Assembly: GCF_028464065.1 (NCBI RefSeq)
Contig: NZ_CP116808.1
Coordinates: forward strand, 3,997,501 to 4,061,500
Direction of reading: 5' to 3'
From: Saprospira sp. CCB-QB6
Lineage (GTDB): Bacteria > Bacteroidota > Bacteroidia > Chitinophagales > Saprospiraceae
DNA length: 64,000 bases
Shown: positions 25,167 through 34,428 of the stretch, piece by piece
How the letters are laid out: each line of letters begins with the position of its first letter
Numbering within the stretch: the stretch's first letter is position 1
The notes under the pieces: generated by a model
Told to the model about the DNA's origin: nothing
What the model saw: the letters and a program-made list of their open reading frames with translations, nothing else
Databases searched by the model: none
Made by a program: the position numbers and the translations under genes

Positions 25167-26447
25167 CTAAGCTTCGAAGGACTTGATGGTCGCTATAATA
25201 ATGTTGCAGCATTCATCCAATTGCTCTACGGTCATGACCAAAGGAGGCGCAAAACGAATGATGTTGCCATGTGTGGGCTTGGCCAATAAGCCATTTTCCG
25301 CCAACTTGACGCAAATGTTCCAGGCTGTTTTGCTGTCGGGGCTGTCATTGATGACTACGGCATTCAATAGGCCTTTTCCACGAACCAAACTAACGAGCTC
25401 GCTTTGCTCAACCAATTCCGCCTGAATGCGATCTCTGAACCGCTGGCCCAATGCTCTTGCGTTTTGGGCCAGTTTTTCATCTTTAACGACATCTAGGGCC
25501 GCCATAGCTACGGCACAAGCCAAAGGATTACCCCCAAAGGTGCTCCCATGCTGCCCCGGCTGAATCACATCCATGATCTCTTTGTTAGCCAAGACGGCAG
25601 AAACGGGATACAAGCCTCCAGAAATGGCCTTACCCAAGATCAAAATGTCAGGCTGCGTATAAGTTTCCTGCTTTTCGCAATGCCCGCCACAACTACAATC
25701 GCCGCAGATGCGCAAAAGGCTACCCGTTCTCGCAATCCCCGTCTGAATTTCATCCGCAATGAAAAGAACGTTGCGTTGCTTACAAGCCGCAGCCGCTTTG
25801 GGAATAAAATCTTCATCGGGCACAAAGACGCCAGCCTCTCCCTGAATGGGCTCGACCAAAAAGCCAGCTACCCGATCGCCATATTCTTCTAATGCCGCTT
25901 CCAAGGCCCCTAAATCATTGTAGGGCACGGAAACAAAACCAGGCGTATAAGGACCAAATTGGCCTTTTGCATCAGGATCAGAAGAAAAGGAGATAATGGT
26001 GGTGGTCCGCCCATGAAAATTCTGCCCACAAACGATAATAATCGCCTGATTGGCGGGAATCTGCTTTTTCTCATAACCCCATTTACGGCAAAGCTTAATA
26101 GCCGTCTCTACGGCCTCAGCTCCTGAGTTCATCGGCAAAACCTTATCCATGCCAAAGTATTCACTCAAGGTCTTTTCATAGACCCCCAAACGATCGTTGT
26201 AAAAGGCTCTGGAGGTTAGGGCCAAGGTATTGGCCTGCTCCATCATGGCCGCCACAATTTTCGGATGAGAGTGGCCCTGATTCACGGCAGAATAAGCCGA
26301 TAGGAAGTCGTAGTAACGCTTTCCCTCTACATCCCAAACAAATACGCCCTCTCCCTTGGCCAATACCACAGGTAAAGGATGATAGTTGTGGGCCCCATAC
26401 TCATTTTCTAAGGCCATCAAATCTGCTGAAGATAGTTGATCTTGCAT
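25167..26447 (-). CDS. rocD: Ornithine aminotransferase with a cysteine-rich insert
   Basis: The 426-residue class III PLP aminotransferase converts ornithine and 2-oxoglutarate to glutamate semialdehyde and glutamate. PLP site: Asp232 in ADEIQTGIARTG and Lys273 in ILGKAISGG. GAEAVETAIKLCRKWGY and FHGRTT are the usual family blocks. An oddity is an insert between about residues 245 and 257, reading RICGDCSCGGHCEKQ, with four cysteines and a His close to the active-site loop; a metal site is possible. The gene stands between two near-identical inverted mosaic elements and ends at its own terminator. Confidence 0.9.
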   Translation of the reverse strand: MQDQLSSADLMALENEYGAHNYHPLPVVLAKGEGVFVWDVEGKRYYDFLSAYSAVNQGHSHPKIVAAMMEQANTLALTSRAFYNDRLGVYEKTLSEYFGMDKVLPMNSGAEAVETAIKLCRKWGYEKKQIPANQAIIIVCGQNFHGRTTTIISFSSDPDAKGQFGPYTPGFVSVPYNDLGALEAALEEYGDRVAGFLVEPIQGEAGVFVPDEDFIPKAAAACKQRNVLFIADEIQTGIARTGSLLRICGDCSCGGHCEKQETYTQPDILILGKAISGGLYPVSAVLANKEIMDVIQPGQHGSTFGGNPLACAVAMAALDVVKDEKLAQNARALGQRFRDRIQAELVEQSELVSLVRGKGLLNAVVINDSPDSKTAWNICVKLAENGLLAKPTHGNIIRFAPPLVMTVEQLDECCNIIIATIKSFEA

Positions 26448-26490
26448 AGCTAGCTGTTTATATTCAATTGTCAGTAAATTTCTTTTTTTT

Positions 26491-26630
26491 GGGGCTTCCC
26501 CGCCCTACGGCGGGTCGCTATGCTTCGGGGCTCGCAGGTTTGCTCGGCCCATCGCTGCCTATCGGCAGCTCGGTCTGGCCTTCGGCCACCCGCTCCGCAG
26601 CGCTCAGCCTGCGGGCCCAAGGGCCCTGCT
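26491..26630 (+). repeat. GC-rich hairpin-mosaic element, copy R10 (+)
   Basis: It starts after a run of eight T (TTTTTTTTGGGGC). It shares an exact 107 bp inverted block with R9 on the other side of rocD. It lies upstream of the rocD start and just after the end of the T9SS cargo gene. Confidence 0.92.
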
Positions 26631-26672
26631 ATGGGCAGCCAATCCGCAAGGGACCAAAGTCCAGTTATTGGA

Positions 26673-27647
26673 CTAAGGCAATAAGACGAGCCGGGCCAAT
26701 TGCCCCCCATAGTCTATAATATAGTTAGTCGCAGGCAATTCCGCTAAGGAAAGGCTAACTTTTGGCCCATTCGGCTGAATGCTCTTTACTAATTGGCCAT
26801 TCATGCTATAGATACAGAGCTTCGTTCCTGCCCGATAAGCTAAACTTAACTGTAGTTCTCTCGCCTTGGGCAATGGATTGGGCCAAATCTTTAAGGGCTC
26901 GGCCTTGACTAATGGCAGCATGCCCAACGGCCGCTGATGAATAATCCCCAAGGCATCTAAATCAAAGCCCGAAGAGGGAAATGGCGTGGGCCAAGGGTCG
27001 TTAATGACCCGCCCCTGACTGTCATAGCTCCCATATTCCCCAATATGGCCTACTACATCCACTATACGGACATAGGCTATATTGTTAATGTCTACCCGAT
27101 TGGAGTCCGCCAATTCCGATAAATCAAAAGGGGTCCCATAGTTCGCCCGGTATTTTCCCGCTAGGTTATGAATTTTTGTTGCCTCCAAGGCCCCAAATCC
27201 CCCCACTTGCTGAGCGGTATCAGTTAGGGAAACCGCAGGAAAACGCACATAGTCCACCCCATTGGAACTGACCTCTACAAAAGCCAACTCTAGAAAACTA
27301 TCGCTAAAGCCGTTTTCAAAGATGGCGAAGTCTGCCCCCGCCCCGTCAATAATGGGGGGATTGATGTAGTAGCTGGCTTGTCCGCCATCTCCAAGGCTAA
27401 AGACGGTCCCATCTCCAGCGGGACCAGCCGCAGCAGCGGGCTGCCCGTTGCTCGCCAAACCAAGTTGGGGCTGACTAATATCCTGTGGTCCTCTGCTCCA
27501 TAGATAAGGAGCCGCTCCCCAATCGGCCCAAAGTACAGAGTCTTTATGCAAGGCCGTACTTCCTGCCTGCCCAGCCGCAGGCGCATACTGCGCATTTAGA
27601 TTAAAGGATAAAAAAAGAGCGAGGATAAAGCTCCAAGAATAGTTCAT
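26673..27647 (-). CDS. Secreted T9SS cargo protein
   Basis: The 324-residue protein has a signal peptide (MNYSWSFILALFLSFNLNAQ). The C-terminal about 75 residues form a type IX secretion sorting domain: LKIWPNPLPKARELQLSLAY, then IYSMNGQLVKSI and a terminal RLVLLP. The protein is therefore exported through the Bacteroidota T9SS to the cell surface or medium. The N-terminal domain (FSLGDGGQASYYINPPIIDG, FAIFENGF, LAFVEVSSNGVDYVRFPA) is beta-rich and looks like a surface adhesion or binding domain. Its start lies 12 bp after the rlmG stop, so the two may be co-transcribed despite unrelated roles. Confidence 0.85.
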   Translation of the reverse strand: MNYSWSFILALFLSFNLNAQYAPAAGQAGSTALHKDSVLWADWGAAPYLWSRGPQDISQPQLGLASNGQPAAAAGPAGDGTVFSLGDGGQASYYINPPIIDGAGADFAIFENGFSDSFLELAFVEVSSNGVDYVRFPAVSLTDTAQQVGGFGALEATKIHNLAGKYRANYGTPFDLSELADSNRVDINNIAYVRIVDVVGHIGEYGSYDSQGRVINDPWPTPFPSSGFDLDALGIIHQRPLGMLPLVKAEPLKIWPNPLPKARELQLSLAYRAGTKLCIYSMNGQLVKSIQPNGPKVSLSLAELPATNYIIDYGGQLARLVLLP

Positions 27648-27659
27648 CTGTTGTCTATT

Positions 27660-28751
27660 TTACAATTCTACTCTCAAGACCTCGAAGGCGAGGTTTTGGG
27701 CCAAACAATCTACTCTAGAATAAATGCGCTCCAGATGACTGCTATAATTTAAATGTCTATTGGCTACAATTTGCATGCTTCCACTAGGCTTTAGTAGTGG
27801 TTTGACGGCCTGAAAAAGGCCCAGACTCACTTCTATATTGTTTTCATGCCCAAAATGAAAAGGCGGATTGCTGAGGACCAAATCTAGACTGCCCGCAGGA
27901 ATATGCGAGAGATCATCGGTCCAGACCGCCGAGGCATCGGGCAAGTTCAATTGGCTGGAGGCGATGGCTAGGTAAGCATCATCGGTTAATTGGGCCTGCA
28001 TCTTAGGCGCTCGCTTAAGATATTGATGGGCCAAAATGCCATTGCCGCAAGCGAGGTCCAACAGCTGCCCCTCTTCTTCCTGCACTAACCAGTTTTCTAT
28101 AAAGAAGCGGCTGCCCTTGTCTACCTGCCTAGCCGAAAAGACCCCATAGTATTGTTGATAGCTATCACTTTCATAATAAATGCTCCGAATCAAGGATTGG
28201 CCAGCCAAGGGCTTTTTGCCTCGCATACTCAAGATGCGTGCTTTCTTCCAGGCCCTTGATTGCTCCACTTGCTCGAAGTACTTTTGAGCGACTTGTAGCA
28301 TACTGGGCGTAAAATGCCGAGTCATAAAGGCGGCATGTACCGCTCCATCTTCTTTTAGGGCCTGATGCGCCTGCTGTAACTGCAGTTCAAAGAGATCCAT
28401 GGACTTGGGGACCAGCATGAGGGCCTGTGAGCAGGCTTTGGCCTGCTCCAAAGGAAGACAGTAGTCCAATTGGTCCAAATCTAAGCCATTGAGCAAGAAG
28501 TTTTTGGTCCAAGCCTTCTTTTGAGAGGCATAGTTAGGGACGAGCTGCGGCTGCCAGCCCGATAAAGCCAAGGCCCAAGCGCCAAAGCGATCATTATAAA
28601 TCAAAGGATGATCCGTCAAAGGAAGCTCCCCCTCTTCTAGTAGGCGAAGCAGATAAGCCTGAGCTGCAGAGACAGGCACTAAAGAGCGATTGCTAGTCTG
28701 CGGATAACGTTGCAGCTTGAAGGGCCGCCCCCTAAACTCAAATTGAAACAT
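27660..28751 (-). CDS. rlmG: 23S rRNA (guanine-N2)-methyltransferase RlmG
   Basis: The 363-residue enzyme uses S-adenosylmethionine to methylate the N2 of a guanine in 23S rRNA (G1835 in E. coli). The duplicated N- and C-terminal methyltransferase-like domains and the length match RlmG/RsmC. The N-terminus FKLQRYPQTSNRSLVPVSAA and the blocks AWKKARIL and IVANRHLNY match RlmG best. The catalytic motif NPPFH is at 295-299, and the SAM loop is LLDLACGNGILA. The T9SS cargo gene follows by 12 bp. Confidence 0.88.
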   Translation of the reverse strand: MFQFEFRGRPFKLQRYPQTSNRSLVPVSAAQAYLLRLLEEGELPLTDHPLIYNDRFGAWALALSGWQPQLVPNYASQKKAWTKNFLLNGLDLDQLDYCLPLEQAKACSQALMLVPKSMDLFELQLQQAHQALKEDGAVHAAFMTRHFTPSMLQVAQKYFEQVEQSRAWKKARILSMRGKKPLAGQSLIRSIYYESDSYQQYYGVFSARQVDKGSRFFIENWLVQEEEGQLLDLACGNGILAHQYLKRAPKMQAQLTDDAYLAIASSQLNLPDASAVWTDDLSHIPAGSLDLVLSNPPFHFGHENNIEVSLGLFQAVKPLLKPSGSMQIVANRHLNYSSHLERIYSRVDCLAQNLAFEVLRVEL

Positions 28752-28846
28752 AAGTTGATTTAATGGTCCTCAATAAGCCGCAAAATACATTTTTTTAGGC
28801 AAAAAACTAATGCCCTAAAGCTAGACCCTAGGGCCAACTATGGATC

Positions 28847-29069
28847 TAGCAGGGCGCGAAGCGCCCGCAGGCTGAGCTGCCGAAGCAGGGCCGCCGCAGG
28901 CGGCAGACCAAAGCCCGAAGGGCTGCAGGGCCGAGCAGACCTGCGAGCTGCGAAGTGGAGCGACCCGACCGATAATTCATGAGGGGGAACACCCTCATTT
29001 TGTCTAGCTCGGCAAAGCGATACCGCTTTGCTTTGCGCTGGTTTTTCAATCATCGGGAGGGGCAGCCCC
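28847..29069 (-). repeat. GC-rich hairpin-mosaic element, copy R11 (-), with an insertion
   Basis: The core is about 28850-28975. Where other copies continue straight to GCCCC, this one carries about 80-95 bp of non-element sequence (GATAATTCATGAGGGGGAAC and onwards) before the expected end GGGAGGGGCAGCCCC at 29055-29069. Compare the start of R12, GGGGCTGCCCCTCCC. Confidence 0.8.
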
Positions 29070-29072
29070 TAT

Positions 29073-29110
29073 AAAAAACAAAGAGACAGCAACCCTAAAG
29101 TTACTGCCTC
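29073..29110 (-). terminator. Terminator of the tricorn-like protease gene
   Basis: On the minus strand GAGGCAGTAAC, loop TTTAGG, GTTGCTGTCTC (11 bp stem with G-T pairs), then TTTGTTTTTTAT. Confidence 0.8.
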
Positions 29111-29131
29111 ATTGTCTATACGAGATTCCGA

Positions 29132-32100
29132 CTATTGCTTATCGGCATTTTGTGCCTTGAGTTGAAGCTGCAACTCTTTTACAGCGGCCTCAATTTGCTC
29201 GTCTCTACCGTTGAGCATCTTCTCATAATCGTTTCGGACCATGATGTCGGGCTCCAATTGGGTGTTTTCTAGCAATTGCCCCTCTAGGGTTTCCATGCCC
29301 ACCTGTGGAATGCCGAAGACCATGCCGTTCTGTAGACGCTCCCACCATACCGCAGTGGCCGTACCTGGCACAGGCATTCCCATTAGCTTACCAACGCCCA
29401 AGGCTTTGTATACATAGGGAAACATATGTGCATCCGAGTAGTTGCCTTCGCCCATGAGGACTACTGAGGGACGTGACCATTTGAACATCGGCTCTGTTCC
29501 AATCTTTTGCCCTCTTGGACGCAATTTGAGATAGACCTCTCCACTTAAGAAGGTGGCCAAATCATCATGCAACCAGCCCCCGCCATTAAAGCGAGTATCT
29601 ACAATTAGGGCCTTTTTGTTGTAATGACGGCCCAAGGCATCTGAATATACCTGCTGAAAGGCCGAATTATTCATGCCCTTAACGTGCACATAACCCAATT
29701 GCCCATCAGAAAGCTCCTCTACCATCTTGTGGCGGCTTTCCACCCAGTCCTCATAACGGAGGTTGAATTCTTGACCAAAAGAAATAGGCTTGATGCGGAT
29801 GTCTTGGCGACTTTTCTCCTTACTATTATAAATCGTAAGCAGGATGTAGTCCCCTGCCTTGCGATTGAGCAAAGGCCAGAAGTTGTCTTCTTTGCCAATC
29901 TTCTGCCCATCTATAGCCTCGATAATGTCTCCTGCTTCTACCTTGATATCGGCCTTGTCCAAAGGACTGCCTTTGAGGATTTTGGCAATTTTAATCCCAT
30001 CCTTATCATAGGCATAATCCATATAGATCCCCAAAGCAGCTGTTTGATCTCCGCCTTTTTTGCCGGCATAATAACGACAACCCGTATGAGAGGCGTTGAG
30101 CTCTCCGAGCAGCTCACTAGCCATCTCGGCAAAGTCGTAGCCATTGTTAATATGAGGAAGGAAGCGAGCATATTCTTTTTTGTAGAAGTCCCAATCTATT
30201 CCATGTAGGTCCTCTAAGTAGAACTTGCGTTTTACCTGTCTCCAGATATGCTCAAACAAATAGGCTCGCTCTTCGGCAGACTGTAGTTCCATCTCTCCCT
30301 TGAGACTGATGCCTTTCACCTTCTTGCTCTTGAGCTCCATCTCTTGGATTTGCCCATTTTTGCCAAAGTAGAGTTTCTCTCCCTTTTTGTCTAAGATTAG
30401 TGAAGAGCCGGAACTCCCCAACTTCTGGACGATTTCCGTCTTTTTGGTCCGCAAATCAGTAGACCAAAGATCGAAGCCTTTTTCAAAGGCCGCTAGATAA
30501 TAAAGCGTTTCCCCTTCTTTGTCCAAAACGGCATCGGCTAAGTTAGCCGAATGAATGGTTAGGCGGGCAATACGGTCTTCAATACCCTCCAATTCGATGT
30601 TTAAGGGTTTGAGCTCCTCTTTATCCGTTGTCTTTTCTTCTTTATCCTTCTCCTCTTCCTTTTTATCGGCCTTTTTCTTTTCCTCTTCCTCCTCTTTGAG
30701 CAATTGATAATCCTCCTTGTTTAGGCGGTAACGATCATAGGCATCTTGAGTAAGGAAAAGAGCAAAGATATCGTTCTGGCTGCCCCAACTAGCATGATTG
30801 CGCATCCCTTTGCGGTCAGAGAACCAAATAAGAGATTCTCCATTCATGCTCCATTTAGGACGGCTATCGTTGTAGCCGCTACGGCTCAAATTTACAGGAG
30901 CAGTTTTCCCATCGGCAGCTACTAGGCCAATTTCTGATATCCATTGGTTCTCTTGTAAGAACTCTAGCAAAAACCACTTGCCATCAGGAGACCATTGATA
31001 GTACTGATCACCATCGGAATAAGAGTAGTTGCGGTCTTTCTCTAAGATCGTCCGCTCTTTCTTGCTCTCTAGGTTGATTACCTTGAGCCTTGTGCGCTCT
31101 TCTAGGAAAGCCACCTCCTTACCATCAGGAGAATATTCGGGCTGAAAGGTTTCTTTATCTGATGCCAGAATAGTCTCTTCTTGGAGCAAGGTGGAATTAA
31201 AGAAATACTTTTCCTCCTTACGGAGCAAGCTAGTCTGATAGAGGTTCCAACTTTGTCCTCGCTCTGAAGCATAGAGAATGCTGCGACCATCGGGGCTGAA
31301 GCTAATGCTGCGTTCCTGTTCTGGCGTATTGGTAATGCGCTTAGTCGTTCCTGCTTCCATAGAAGAGACAAAAACTTCCCCTCTATAAACGTAAGCGACC
31401 TCTTTTCCATTGGGCGAAAGGGCAAACTCCCCAGCGCGATTGGCCATAACGATTTCCGTGGGATTGGTCCGCCAATCGGCAGCAATTTGTACCTGCAATT
31501 TTTGGGCATTAGCCCCTGGCTTTAGGGTGTATAGCTCCCCATTGTATTGGAAACAGAGCAGGCCCTCATCAGAAATAGACAAAAAGCGAACAGGATGCTT
31601 ATCGAAATTGGTCAATTGCTTTTTGTTCTGCTTGCCCCGAATCTCTAGGCTATATACATTAAGGCTGCCCGATTCCTCCGAAAGGTAGTAGAGGGTTTTG
31701 GCATCCTTAGAAAGCACAGGCTCTCTGTCCTCTCCCTCAAAATCCGTCAATCGGCTAAAGCTTTTGTTTCTAAGGGGCTCATACAACCAAATATCTCTAG
31801 TGACAGAAGAACGATGATGCTTGCGCCAAGGATCTTCATAGCCTTTTTTGTCTTGGAAGACGTAAATATCGCCTTTGCGGCTCACTTTGGTGTATTCGGC
31901 AGCGGCTGAAGTGATCTGTTCTACTCTTCCGCCTGTAGCGGGCACGGCATAGAGCTCGGGCAAGCGGCCATAGGGAAACTGTTGGCTCTTGACATCATCC
32001 ATCCGCAAAGAGCTAAAGAAGATACGGCGACCATCTCCGCTAAAGTCCGAGGGATAATCATCTGTAGAATGAAAAGTGAGGCGTTTAGGGGCCCCACCCT

Positions 32101-32392
32101 CTGCGGGCATAGTGAAAATGTCAAAATTACCGTAGCGATCAGAAGCAAAGGCAATTGTCCGACCGTCCTTAGACCAAACTGGCATAAAATCATGAGCGCT
32201 ATGCTGCGTTAGCGGCTTAGCTTCTCCTCCTGCGGCAGGCATTTTATACAAATCGCCTTTGTAACTGAAGAGGATGCTTTGTCCATCGGGAGAAATAGCT
32301 GGGTAACGCATCCAAAGGGCGTCTTGTAGCTGTGCTTCGGCCCATAGTGGGAGCAAGAAGAGCAGCCAAAAGGGGGCAAATATCTTTTGCAT
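29132..32392 (-). CDS. Tricorn protease homologue (S41-like serine peptidase), secreted
   Basis: I start at the ATG at 32392 (MQKIFAPFW), 1086 residues; the frame to 32437 needs TTG. A signal peptide (ending LWAEAQ) directs it to the periplasm. Residues 25-600 form two beta-propeller regions with repeats such as WMRYPAISPDGQSILFSYKG and YSPDGKEVAFLEE. A Lys/Glu-rich linker follows, then a tricorn-type core, a PDZ domain (GSPLDKADIKVEAGDIIEA) and the S41 peptidase domain. Catalytic candidates are His769 (NASHTG) and Ser986 (NYSDAHMF). Such enzymes degrade oligopeptides to small peptides. It is monocistronic. Confidence 0.92.
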   Translation of the reverse strand: MQKIFAPFWLLFLLPLWAEAQLQDALWMRYPAISPDGQSILFSYKGDLYKMPAAGGEAKPLTQHSAHDFMPVWSKDGRTIAFASDRYGNFDIFTMPAEGGAPKRLTFHSTDDYPSDFSGDGRRIFFSSLRMDDVKSQQFPYGRLPELYAVPATGGRVEQITSAAAEYTKVSRKGDIYVFQDKKGYEDPWRKHHRSSVTRDIWLYEPLRNKSFSRLTDFEGEDREPVLSKDAKTLYYLSEESGSLNVYSLEIRGKQNKKQLTNFDKHPVRFLSISDEGLLCFQYNGELYTLKPGANAQKLQVQIAADWRTNPTEIVMANRAGEFALSPNGKEVAYVYRGEVFVSSMEAGTTKRITNTPEQERSISFSPDGRSILYASERGQSWNLYQTSLLRKEEKYFFNSTLLQEETILASDKETFQPEYSPDGKEVAFLEERTRLKVINLESKKERTILEKDRNYSYSDGDQYYQWSPDGKWFLLEFLQENQWISEIGLVAADGKTAPVNLSRSGYNDSRPKWSMNGESLIWFSDRKGMRNHASWGSQNDIFALFLTQDAYDRYRLNKEDYQLLKEEEEEKKKADKKEEEKDKEEKTTDKEELKPLNIELEGIEDRIARLTIHSANLADAVLDKEGETLYYLAAFEKGFDLWSTDLRTKKTEIVQKLGSSGSSLILDKKGEKLYFGKNGQIQEMELKSKKVKGISLKGEMELQSAEERAYLFEHIWRQVKRKFYLEDLHGIDWDFYKKEYARFLPHINNGYDFAEMASELLGELNASHTGCRYYAGKKGGDQTAALGIYMDYAYDKDGIKIAKILKGSPLDKADIKVEAGDIIEAIDGQKIGKEDNFWPLLNRKAGDYILLTIYNSKEKSRQDIRIKPISFGQEFNLRYEDWVESRHKMVEELSDGQLGYVHVKGMNNSAFQQVYSDALGRHYNKKALIVDTRFNGGGWLHDDLATFLSGEVYLKLRPRGQKIGTEPMFKWSRPSVVLMGEGNYSDAHMFPYVYKALGVGKLMGMPVPGTATAVWWERLQNGMVFGIPQVGMETLEGQLLENTQLEPDIMVRNDYEKMLNGRDEQIEAAVKELQLQLKAQNADKQ

Positions 32393-32609
32393 AAGGTTTT
32401 GTTTTGATGAATTTAGATAATAAGCAGTCTTCGGCAAGAATAGGAATAATATCGACCAATGTTTTTTAAACTAGACGAAAGTGCCTGCCGCTTATTTTGG
32501 CCCCTCAGGCCCGATCTGCTTCTCTTTGGCCTTATCTGGCCGCAATTAGGGCCTAGCTTTTTGTTCTTCCCCCTCTTCATTGAGGCAATAAGGTAGTGGT
32601 TGAGAATTT

Positions 32610-32755
32610 GGGGCTGCCCCTCCCTTTCTTCGGGTCGGGCTGTCTCGCAGCTCGCTATTCGCTCGGCCCTGCGGCGCAAAGCGCCTTGGTCTGCCGCCTG
32701 CGGCGGCCCTGCTGTCCATCCCTCAGCCTGCGGGCGCTTTGCGCCCTGCTAGGCC
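32610..32755 (+). repeat. GC-rich hairpin-mosaic element, copy R12 (+)
   Basis: It starts TTTGGGGCTGCCCC. The third hairpin is CCGCCTGCGGCGG instead of GGCC-loop-GGCC, and the fourth is GGGCGCTTTGCGCCC. It lies between two minus-strand genes. Confidence 0.88.
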
Positions 32756-32786
32756 GCATAGACTAAGGCCCTCGCTAGTCCAATCC

Positions 32787-33449
32787 TTACTTCTTGAGAT
32801 AAGACAGCTTAAAGTAGAGCCGTATCTGCTCAGCATCTCCCTGATAATGATAGATGAGGGCCCCAAAATTGGCGTGTAGGACCTGCAACAGCTCTTGCCG
32901 TCTGCGGTCTAGCAGCCCTCTAGCTTCGCTCTGCTGCTGCTTGAGGCCCGATTGCTGCGCTCTAAGGTTAAGAAGCTCTTGAGCAAACTGCACTACCTCT
33001 TGTTGAATATTGTTTAGTTGTGGAGCTAAGCGCAGTGCCCGCCCTAAGGTCTTTACCGCTCTCAGTCGGGGCTCATATCCCCCCTTTCTAAAGTTTTGTT
33101 TGTTGGGCATGATGCGTTTATACTCCATAGACTTAGGATGATGAACCAATTGTAAATGAAGATCCCAATTTCGGAGTAGCTCCGCCTCCAACTGCCCAAA
33201 TTTAGCCTCCACAGCTAGAGTGGCCAGTCTCAACTGTACCTTAGCCTCTCTCTCTAAGATAGCCGCATGCTCATAGGCCAGTAAATAGGGATGACTATCG
33301 CTATATATTTGCTGCAAGAAGCCCCGATCTTGCCGATGTATGCGCAGTTTGCGAAAATGGTAGAGGGCAAAGTAATGAAAGTACTTATGACTCCTTTGAG
33401 CTAAGCGCTGAAAAGGGTTTCTTAAATAGGGCCAAGTTTTTTTAGGCAT
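32787..33449 (-). CDS. Hypothetical basic helical protein
   Basis: The 220-residue protein has no signal peptide. It is strongly basic, with many Arg, Lys, His, Gln and Leu. Predicted secondary structure is mainly long helices, including a coiled coil near the C-terminus (LLNLRAQQSGLKQQQSEARG). I do not recognise a family. The ATG at 33449 is the only good start. No gene is close on the same strand upstream. Low-complexity helical proteins like this can be structural or nucleic-acid-associated; nothing in the sequence decides. Confidence 0.65.
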   Translation of the reverse strand: MPKKTWPYLRNPFQRLAQRSHKYFHYFALYHFRKLRIHRQDRGFLQQIYSDSHPYLLAYEHAAILEREAKVQLRLATLAVEAKFGQLEAELLRNWDLHLQLVHHPKSMEYKRIMPNKQNFRKGGYEPRLRAVKTLGRALRLAPQLNNIQQEVVQFAQELLNLRAQQSGLKQQQSEARGLLDRRRQELLQVLHANFGALIYHYQGDAEQIRLYFKLSYLKK

Positions 33450-34235
33450 AGTTATTTAACGTTTTTAATGGGGTAATAACTCATTTATTCCTAAAATAAA
33501 AAATTTAACTTGTATTATCAACAAAAAATGATTTTATGGGCAAAATAAATGTTAGTATAAGGCTAAGCATAGCTTGAATACTGGGGTAGACTATCCGACA
33601 GTCTTGTCTTTGGGCCTAGTAGGTTTTTTGTCTTATTTGCCAGTATTGTCGCAGTAGATTATAAATTTACTAAGCTATCTGTCAAGCTTGGCGGGGTCCA
33701 TAGTAAAGTAAATATCTTATCCGCCAAGTTTGGCGGATGAAATGGCCAAGCCACAGAGCAAAAACGGGCTGTTGTTTTAAGGCTGTGGGAGCCACAGAGT
33801 AAAAACAGCAAGTTGATTTAGGGAAAAGGAAGGACCGCAGGACAAAACGGGCTTCAGTTGGCCCTTTGTGGATGTGTATAAAAGGTTGTTGGGAAGAATA
33901 AGGCCCCTAAGGACTAGCTCTAAAGCCTCAACAGGGCTTTGGAGCAACTAGTTGGTTTAGCTTTAGGAGTAGTTTGAATAAATGCCCTAGAAAAGGGCGG
34001 TTAGTAGGGCTAAGGGGGATTGGGTCCTTGTTTTCTATTTCTAACTTGCTCCCCCTACTCTGAAAAGCATAAGGGAAATGCTGAAGCACTGAGGTCAAAG
34101 GGCTGCGGATAGCTCCTTAAGTCCCCTTATCAAGGTCCCTACTCTTATCCACTTCGTTAGTTATTGAACATCAGGCCCCTATCCAAGTTTGGGGGCAAGG
34201 GGCCGGAGCCGATTATTGAGGCAACAACAACTGTG
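33450..34235. other. Long gene-free spacer upstream of smc
   Basis: About 785 bp between divergent genes. It contains a hairpin TCCGCCA-AGTT-TGGCGGA at 33720-33737, with a related TTGGCGGGG just before. GCCACAGAGCAAAAAC and GCCACAGAGTAAAAAC occur about 40 bp apart (about 33752 and 33791), each near CTGTTGTTTT or ACAGCAAG-type sequence. I see no convincing coding frame. Confidence 0.55.
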
Positions 34236-34357
34236 GGGCGGCTTAGCGCTGTGCAGGGGTGGCCGTAGGCCAGACCAAGCGGGCGAAGCCGGCGCAGGGC
34301 CGAGCGAGCAGCGAGCCCCGCAACATAGCGCCCCGCCCAGCAGGGCGGGGAAGCCCC
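34236..34357 (-). repeat. GC-rich hairpin-mosaic element, copy R13 (-)
   Basis: It ends GCCCCATACCCC, so it lacks the usual A-run (T-run on the other strand). The last hairpin is CCCCGCCCAGCAGGGCGGGG. It lies 71 bp before the SMC start and gives that frame a false N-terminal extension. Confidence 0.88.
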
Positions 34358-34428
34358 ATACCCCCTATAAAAAGAAATTTGCTTTTCTGCGGGGAAGAAT
34401 GCATTTTTGTGGGCTCAAATCAAGGGGT

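Noticed and set aside
26885-26900. GGGCTCGGCC inside the T9SS cargo gene as a further element
   Set aside because: Only this short match is present, with no other constant block or hairpin; it is coding sequence.
30600-30720. Frameshift suspected in the Lys/Glu-rich part of the tricorn-like gene
   Set aside because: The frame is continuous and both flanking domains are in phase; this is a low-complexity linker.
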